DNA of 27,226 nt from an uncultured Blautia sp. (GTDB taxonomy: Bacteria > Bacillota > Clostridia > Lachnospirales > Lachnospiraceae): positions 1-27,226 of the forward strand of contig NZ_CAKRNY010000047.1 in assembly GCF_934371575.1 (NCBI RefSeq), in the 5' to 3' direction. A model generated the notes under the pieces. It searched no databases. It saw only the letters and a list, made by a program, of their open reading frames with translations, and was not told the DNA's origin. Position 1 is the first letter of the stretch, and each line of letters begins with the position of its first letter. Made by a program: the position numbers and the translations under genes. Shown in pieces: positions 22,777 through 27,226 of this stretch.

Positions 22777-23892
22777 ATGAAAAAATATGATTATCTGATC
22801 GTAGGAGCCGGACTTTTTGGAGCTGTATTTGCTCACGAAGCTACTAAGAAGGGTAAGACCTGCCTGGTGATCGACAAGCGTGATCATATCGGCGGTAATA
22901 TTTACACAGAGGAAGTAGAAGGCATTCAGGTGCATAAGTATGGTGCACATATTTTCCATACCTCTAAGAAGGAAATTTGGGACTATGTGAATCAGTTTAC
23001 AGAATTTAACCACTTTGTAAATTCACCTATTGCTGTGTATAAGGATGAACTGTATAATCTTCCATTTAATATGAATACATTCCACCAGCTCTGGGGAGTG
23101 CGGACACCGGCAGAGGCGAAGGCGAAGATTCAGGAGCAGATCAGCCGCATGCACATCACACACCCGAAGAACCTGGAAGAGCAGGCGCTGGCTCTGGTGG
23201 GACAGGATGTATATGAGAAGCTGGTAGAGGGCTATACCCGCAAGCAGTGGGGAAGAGAGTGTAAGGACCTTCCATCCTTTATTATCAAGAGACTTCCTCT
23301 TCGTTATACCTATGATAATAACTATTTTAAGGATCCCTATCAGGGTATTCCGAAGGGCGGCTATACCCGTATTATCAAGAAGCTTCTGGAGGGTGTTCAG
23401 GTTTGCCTGAAGACGGATTTCTTTGCAAACAGAGAAGAGCTCACTGCACAGGCAGATAAGATCCTTTTTACCGGTATGATCGATGAATTTTACGATTACT
23501 GCTATGGTGAGCTGGAGTACCGTTCCCTGCGTTTTGAGACAGAAGTGCTTGATATGGGGAACTATCAGGGAAATGCGGTTGTGAATTATACTGATTATGA
23601 GGTGCCATATACCCGTATTATTGAGCACAAGCACTTCGAATTTGGTACACAGCCGAAGACGGTCATCACAAGAGAATATCCGGCAGCATGGGAGAAGGGA
23701 AAAGAACCATATTACCCCATTAATGATCCGAAGAATGACGAGCTCTTTGACAAGTACGAGCGCCGCGCATTAGAGGAGAAAAACGTGCTCTTTGGCGGAA
23801 GACTGGGCATGTACCGTTATATGGATATGGATAAAGTAATTGAGGAAGCTCTTTCCATGGCTGAGACAGAGCTGACCTACGAAGAAGCATAA
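22777..23892 (+). CDS. glf: UDP-galactopyranose mutase
   Basis: Glf is a flavoenzyme that interconverts UDP-galactopyranose and UDP-galactofuranose, the donor for galactofuranose in cell-surface glycans. The 371-aa protein has the N-terminal FAD motif IVGAGLFGAVFA and the following IDKRDHIGGN. HKYGAHIFHTS and GYTRKQWGRE are family segments, and FGGRLGMYRYMDMDKVI lies near the C-terminus. The length is typical. ATG 22777 has AAAGGGG upstream; the open frame before it (from 22699) has no site. No glycosyltransferase genes are adjacent, so the polymer it serves lies elsewhere. Confidence 0.95.
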   Translation: MKKYDYLIVGAGLFGAVFAHEATKKGKTCLVIDKRDHIGGNIYTEEVEGIQVHKYGAHIFHTSKKEIWDYVNQFTEFNHFVNSPIAVYKDELYNLPFNMNTFHQLWGVRTPAEAKAKIQEQISRMHITHPKNLEEQALALVGQDVYEKLVEGYTRKQWGRECKDLPSFIIKRLPLRYTYDNNYFKDPYQGIPKGGYTRIIKKLLEGVQVCLKTDFFANREELTAQADKILFTGMIDEFYDYCYGELEYRSLRFETEVLDMGNYQGNAVVNYTDYEVPYTRIIEHKHFEFGTQPKTVITREYPAAWEKGKEPYYPINDPKNDELFDKYERRALEEKNVLFGGRLGMYRYMDMDKVIEEALSMAETELTYEEA

Positions 23893-23903
23893 AGGAGAAT
23901 AAT

Positions 23904-24497
23904 ATGGATACCCCAACAATTACACAATACTACAGAGAATCAGATCCGGCTAAACGTCTGGCGCTTTTGAATATGTCCATTGAGGCAGGAGAGGAGCCGG
24001 AGCTGAATCAGATACGCAGGGAGCTTTGGGACATCCGTTATCAGGATAAGTCTGAGCTTGGCGGCGATACCCGTGCAGATGGTTTTATTGCATTGTGGAT
24101 GCTGCTGGAGTTTAACAAAGACAGCGGTAAACGTTTTATGGGTGTCAGAGGTGGGCGAAAGGAGATTCTGAAACAGCTGGACAAGATGAAATTTCAGGAA
24201 ATCCGTGCCAAGGGTAAGGATTATGAAGACCTTCTTTACAGAGAGTGCTGCCATATGGTGAAAGTCTATATGGAACTCAGTGAGACAGACAAGGCTTATA
24301 ACAGTACTCTGTTCGGAATTCTGAAGATGAGTAATGAGCAGGCGAAGAATAAGCTGAAAGCCGACATTTATCATACAGCAGTAGAGCTTCCACAGACTCT
24401 GAAGCTTGAGGAAGAACTGGGAATGGTTACAAGAGCTGCTTATGAAATGTATGAAATGCATTTTCCGGGAGAGGGAAGCCTGGGCGCAGACCGCTAA
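23904..24497 (+). CDS. Uncharacterised protein, partner of glf
   Basis: I do not recognise this gene with confidence; it may belong to one of the small uncharacterised Firmicute DUF families (DUF6553 comes to mind, unverified). The 197-aa protein has no signal peptide or membrane segment. It is mostly helical in character, with Lys/Glu-rich stretches. Notable segments are RRELWDIRYQ, DGFIALWMLLEF and DLLYRECCHMVKVYMEL. It lies 11 nt after glf behind AAAGGAG, so it is co-transcribed with glf. A role in galactofuranose biology is only suggested by position. Confidence 0.7.
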   Translation: MDTPTITQYYRESDPAKRLALLNMSIEAGEEPELNQIRRELWDIRYQDKSELGGDTRADGFIALWMLLEFNKDSGKRFMGVRGGRKEILKQLDKMKFQEIRAKGKDYEDLLYRECCHMVKVYMELSETDKAYNSTLFGILKMSNEQAKNKLKADIYHTAVELPQTLKLEEELGMVTRAAYEMYEMHFPGEGSLGADR

Positions 24498-24519
24498 AAT
24501 GTCGGAATAGATAGGGTCA

Positions 24520-24553
24520 TAAAAATGCCAGGCTTAAGAAATAAGCCTGACAT
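24520..24553 (-). terminator. Terminator of the transposase gene
   Basis: CAGGCTTA and TAAGCCTG pair over 8 bp, extended by three more pairs past one mismatch. On the plus strand there is no T run, but on the minus strand the hairpin is followed by TTTTTA. It is therefore placed for the minus-strand transposase, and may weakly end the glf operon too. Confidence 0.6.
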
Positions 24554-24580
24554 GGAGTAGAATTTTATATTGTTAATTCC

Positions 24581-26092
24581 TTAATACCGCAGCAGTCTTC
24601 GAATCTGGAGCTGGCTGCGGTATTTATTATGCAGTTCCAGCTTCAGCGCCTTTTCACAGGCATCCAGAATCTCGTCATAATATGTAAATTCGTAAATATT
24701 TCCTGCAATCTGCACACAATTATATCTTTGCAAAGAGGTACGGATCTGATCTATGGAAAACTGGAAGTCAAGCTTTGCCTGCAGTAACCGCATGATGGTA
24801 AAGGAAATAAAACCAATGACAAAATGAGCATTTATTCTGGTGGAAGTCCAGATAAAAGTGGCAGAAGAGTCATATTGGCTTTTGGAAGTTCTGAAAATCT
24901 TCTCCATATGGCGAAGCCCACTGTAAAGTCGATAAGCAGTAAGCGCATCTGCGTTAAGATTGCTGGTAGCAATGGCAGTGTATCCGTCCAGCTTTAATCC
25001 TGCGCGCCTTCCGGTAGATTCTCTGGCAAGACGCTGCTGTCTGGCCTGAAGTTCATGGTAGTAGACGAATTGTTTTTCTTTATTCTCGAAAATCCGCTCT
25101 TTATAAAGCAGTGGAATGGTCTGATAGTTCTCATTTAAAACCTTTAATTCCTGGTAACCATCTTTCAGAACCCAGTCTTTAAATTCAGTATCTGCTGTAT
25201 GTACAGGTAAGCCGTAAATATATCCATCTGAGAAAACACCAGTACAGATAGGAGGTTCTGTCTCCGGACGGACAGGAGCAGTGCTATAAAAACGTGTCTT
25301 AGGATTATCCCTTTTTAATTTAGTCACAGCGTTCGAAACAGACTGGTTCAACATAATACCACTGGTAGATAAATCGTAGGCAATAGGAATTCCATGCCGA
25401 TCCGTAAGAAAAGACAGATGAAGAACAGAATCTGTACGCCTGGTATTGGGCTGTGAATCTGACGGCATAGTACCCGGACTGGAAAAAGTGTACTCTGTAT
25501 GATCCAGAAAAGTGGCAGCAGCATCTCTGGTAAGGATGCTTCCGGAATGCTCATAGATCCATTTCTGAATATCTTTCTGAAATTTGACAATGAGAGACAG
25601 TGCAGAATCGATATCTTCCTCAGAAAAGGTTCCGGGTTCTTCAAAGTACAATCCCTTTTCAATTGCCTCATTCCAGGTGCAGTCCGGATACATCATATAG
25701 GAGATGATGATATAGCGGAAAATCTCTTCTATGTTATAGGAGAGAGAAAGATTCCATGTTCTGGTTCGCCAGAAAATATCAAGCTGTAATTCTTTATAAA
25801 GATATTTCAAAACTCCGTAGCCAATGTTTTTCAGAGTGTGCTCTCCTAAAGAGAGGGCAGTAGTGAGATCAACATATACTACAGAATTTTTCTTGTCCTC
25901 CCGTTCCTGATTCATATCGGCAACAACCTTTTCAAAATGAGCAATCGGATCCGGATATTTTTCTTTCAGATCATTCAGATATCCAAGCCCCATGATGGTT
26001 TTCTGACGGGTGGCTTTTTTCTCCTTATCGTAGTAGGACTCAGTGATAGCCAGGTAAGTTCCTTTGGCTTTAGGTGTCTTTTTTAAAAACAT
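24581..26092 (-). CDS. IS1634-like transposase, probably inactive
   Basis: This is a DDE transposase of the IS4/IS1634 type, 503 aa. The N-terminus (MFLKKTPKAKGTYLAITESY, then RQKTIMGLGYLN and YPDPIAHFEK) and C-terminus (YSGLRHMEKIFRTSKSQYD, then IWTSTRINAHFVIGFI) follow the family. The first Asp (197, in FLDHTEYTF) and the Glu (397, in MEKIF) are present. Where the family normally has VADKGLN, this protein reads YSTAPVRPE (from 269), so the second catalytic Asp appears lost. The conserved Trp of YRGLW is Arg. The frame is intact with AAGGAGG at 26100-26106 and a good promoter, so it is still expressible. Confidence 0.82.
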   Translation of the reverse strand: MFLKKTPKAKGTYLAITESYYDKEKKATRQKTIMGLGYLNDLKEKYPDPIAHFEKVVADMNQEREDKKNSVVYVDLTTALSLGEHTLKNIGYGVLKYLYKELQLDIFWRTRTWNLSLSYNIEEIFRYIIISYMMYPDCTWNEAIEKGLYFEEPGTFSEEDIDSALSLIVKFQKDIQKWIYEHSGSILTRDAAATFLDHTEYTFSSPGTMPSDSQPNTRRTDSVLHLSFLTDRHGIPIAYDLSTSGIMLNQSVSNAVTKLKRDNPKTRFYSTAPVRPETEPPICTGVFSDGYIYGLPVHTADTEFKDWVLKDGYQELKVLNENYQTIPLLYKERIFENKEKQFVYYHELQARQQRLARESTGRRAGLKLDGYTAIATSNLNADALTAYRLYSGLRHMEKIFRTSKSQYDSSATFIWTSTRINAHFVIGFISFTIMRLLQAKLDFQFSIDQIRTSLQRYNCVQIAGNIYEFTYYDEILDACEKALKLELHNKYRSQLQIRRLLRY

Positions 26093-26140
26093 AGGATATC
26101 CTCCTTAAATGATTGTGACATTACAGCATAAGTTTTTAGT

Positions 26141-26169
26141 ATTGTACCATGAAAATGCGAGTACATCAA
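26141..26169 (-). promoter_or_regulatory. Promoter of the transposase gene
   Basis: On the minus strand, TTGATG, a 17-bp spacer and TACAAT preceded by TG at the extended position. Transcription would begin about 40 nt upstream of the transposase start codon. Confidence 0.65.
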
Positions 26170-26459
26170 TATACATCATGAAAAGCAATCGAAAAAGACG
26201 AAAACTTTTACGAAAAACAGATTCGCATTTTCGTAACATAGTTATGCAAAACAATGAAAATTGAAAAGAAGAAATTAAATTGAAAAGTGGTTTTTTGTGT
26301 GACGAAAAAGAAAAAAAGAGGAATTATGAACATTTTTTGTAAAAACACAAAGAATACATCACAATACACACTATAAAACAAAATAATGAAATGAGTTTTT
26401 GTGACCGATTTATTTGTAAAACAATGAGAAACACGGCTTTTTTCCGAAATTGGAAAATA

Positions 26460-26488
26460 TTGTTCCTGAAAAATCAATGTGATATTAT
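26460..26488 (+). promoter_or_regulatory. Promoter of the surface-protein gene
   Basis: TTGTTC (26460-26465), a 17-bp spacer and TATTAT (26483-26488) lie about 65 nt upstream of the start codon. A TTTTCC/GGAAAA inverted repeat lies immediately upstream of the -35 box and could be a regulator site (inference). Confidence 0.5.
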
Positions 26489-26552
26489 AAAAATAATATT
26501 TTGGAGTAGTAGATATAAGGCTTAAAGGCATTAAAAAAGGAGGATACAACGC

Positions 26553-27226
26553 ATGAAAACACGAAAATCAAGGCTGAAATCATTTTTTGCCATGCTTCTG
26601 GTAGTGTCTATGGTATGTCAGCAGTCAAGTCTGACTGTTCTGGCAACAGATGATACCTATGTTGAGGACGAGACCGTAACCCCTACTCCGTCCGAAAGTG
26701 AAGCAGAAGAATACACAGAGGAGGAAACAGAACCGGAAGCAGAAGAGTCCGAAGAGCCGGTTGCTGAGGAACCAGAAGAACCTCAGGAAGAGCCGGAATC
26801 TTCTTCTGAAGAGCCGGTTCAGGAGCCAACAGAAGCGCCAGCAGAGCAGCCGACAGAAGCACCTGCAGCAGAGCCAACAGAGGCACCTGCAGAGCAGCCG
26901 ACAGAGGCACCTGCAGAGCAGCCAACAGAAGCACCTGCAGCAGAGCCGACAGAGACACCTGCAGCAGAAGTAACGGAAGCACCTGCAGCACCGGAAGCTA
27001 CTGAAACACCAGCTGCTGAGGTAACTGCAACTCCTACTCCAGAAGTAAGTGCCCCCCCAAGTGAGACACCGACACCTACTCCGACAGAAGCACCGAAGAC
27101 TTCTTTCAGATACGAAGACAGTCGTGTTGTGATCACAGCAACAGCTCCTGAAGATGCAAACCTTCCACAGGATGCAGAAATCAAAGCTGACTACATCGCA
27201 CCTGGCACCGATCGCTACAATGCAGC
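26553..27226 (+). CDS. Secreted Pro/Thr/Glu-repeat surface protein (partial, runs off the window)
   Basis: The frame is open from ATG 26553 to the window end (224 codons seen). AAGGAGG lies 8-14 nt upstream. A Sec signal peptide is clear: basic MKTRKSRLKS, hydrophobic core FFAMLLVVSMV, cleavage likely after Ala31 in VLA. An acidic Glu/Ser stretch follows, then seven 8-residue PTEAPA-type repeats, then a Pro/Thr linker. The start of a folded domain reads SFRYEDSRVVITATAPEDANLPQDAEI. This domain start resembles beta-rich modules seen in large Lachnospiraceae cell-surface proteins (from memory). The overall design suggests a wall-spanning stalk carrying extracellular domains. The ligand and the anchor are outside the window. 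Confidence 0.85.
   Translation, partial: MKTRKSRLKSFFAMLLVVSMVCQQSSLTVLATDDTYVEDETVTPTPSESEAEEYTEEETEPEAEESEEPVAEEPEEPQEEPESSSEEPVQEPTEAPAEQPTEAPAAEPTEAPAEQPTEAPAEQPTEAPAAEPTETPAAEVTEAPAAPEATETPAAEVTATPTPEVSAPPSETPTPTPTEAPKTSFRYEDSRVVITATAPEDANLPQDAEIKADYIAPGTDRYNA
26826..26993 (+). repeat. Seven 24-nt repeats encoding PTEAPAEQ/PTEAPAAE
   Basis: Seven consecutive 24-nt units encode Pro-Thr-Glu-Ala-Pro-Ala plus a variable Glu-Gln or Ala-Glu pair, the last unit being the most diverged. Several units are almost identical at DNA level, so copy number could change by recombination or slippage without breaking the frame. Confidence 0.88.
27052..27058 (+). repeat. Seven-C homopolymer in the surface-protein coding sequence
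   Basis: GCC-CCC-CCA contains seven consecutive C in the linker just before the first folded domain. Gain of one C gives a stop at once (TGA 27062-27064); loss of one C gives a stop at 27130-27132. Either slip would truncate the protein to its stalk. Confidence 0.7.

Larger units (their letters stand above)
24516..26237 (-). mobile_element. Possible insertion sequence around the transposase
   Basis: The proposed limits rest on a weak inverted repeat. Bases 24516-24535 match the reverse complement of 26218-26237 at 13 of 20 positions, including a run of seven (AAAATGC). The resulting 1.72-kb length suits the IS1634 family, but no clear target-site duplication was found. The ends are therefore tentative. 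Confidence 0.35.
26107..26552. other. A/T-rich gap between transposase and surface-protein gene
   Basis: This stretch of roughly 450 bp is dominated by A runs and carries no credible gene; a minus-strand open frame across it lacks a ribosome binding site and is compositionally random. It contains the outward-facing transposase promoter. It also holds a 9-bp inverted repeat TTACGAAAA/TTTTCGTAA (26208-26236), a TTTTCC/GGAAAA repeat (26440-26457), and the promoter of the downstream gene. Confidence 0.5.

Noticed and set aside
26208..26549. 113-codon minus-strand frame in the A/T-rich gap
   Set aside because: It is rich in Phe, Ile and Tyr from A runs, has no ribosome binding site, and includes the promoter region of the plus-strand gene.
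26826..26993. CRISPR-like array
   Set aside because: The 24-nt units are contiguous, in frame and coding, with no unique spacers between them.
26683..27184. Minus-strand frames of Ala/Gly/Ser/Val or Leu repeats opposite the surface gene
   Set aside because: They are mirror readings of the PTEAPA repeat; the plus frame has a signal peptide and ribosome binding site.

Overview
This window reads as chromosomal core DNA of a Gram-positive gut-type Firmicute, most likely a member of the Lachnospiraceae (Blautia/Ruminococcus/Dorea relatives). That placement is inferred from several things: strong AGGAGG-type ribosome binding sites, frequent TTG/GTG starts, the rimP-nusA-rnpM-ylxQ-infB-rbfA-nrnA-truB-ribF gene order, a dUTPase and an S15 of Firmicute type, and a secreted Pro/Thr/Glu repeat protein of the kind common in that family. 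No database search was possible, so the genus is not resolved.

Layout. A tRNA-Glu(CTC) on the minus strand (6-77) is divergent from a type IIA topoisomerase pair (418-4633). The pair is read as topoisomerase IV (parE-parC) because the A subunit lacks a GyrA box. A strong promoter and a leader terminator then open a long information-processing operon (4698-13507): rimP, nusA, rnpM (ylxR), an L7Ae-like protein, infB, rbfA, nrnA, truB and ribF. Terminator-like hairpins lie before rimP, before infB and between infB and rbfA, which suggests staged attenuation of an operon that encodes the termination factor NusA. rpsO has its own extended -10 promoter and a highly structured leader, and is followed by a terminator. 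pnp and dut form the next unit.

From 17.0 kb the content is more accessory. There is a minus-strand DUF1292-type gene with an N-terminal cysteine cluster, divergent from the exonuclease III gene with overlapping -35 boxes. Next comes a debranching-enzyme-like GH13 protein whose catalytic nucleophile and acid/base are not conserved, overlapping a DUF5662-type gene. After these come putP (Na+/proline symporter), glf (UDP-galactopyranose mutase) with an unrecognised partner gene, a minus-strand IS1634-like transposase that appears to have lost its second catalytic Asp, and an AT-rich gap. The window ends inside a secreted repeat protein gene that carries a run of seven C in its coding sequence.

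Best candidates for something new: the GH13 pseudoenzyme plus its overlapping DUF5662 neighbour; the structured rpsO, infB and rimP leaders; the large duplicated RG/NG-rich disordered segment of IF2; and the possible C-tract ON/OFF switch in the surface protein. No CRISPR array, rRNA or obvious defence system was seen.
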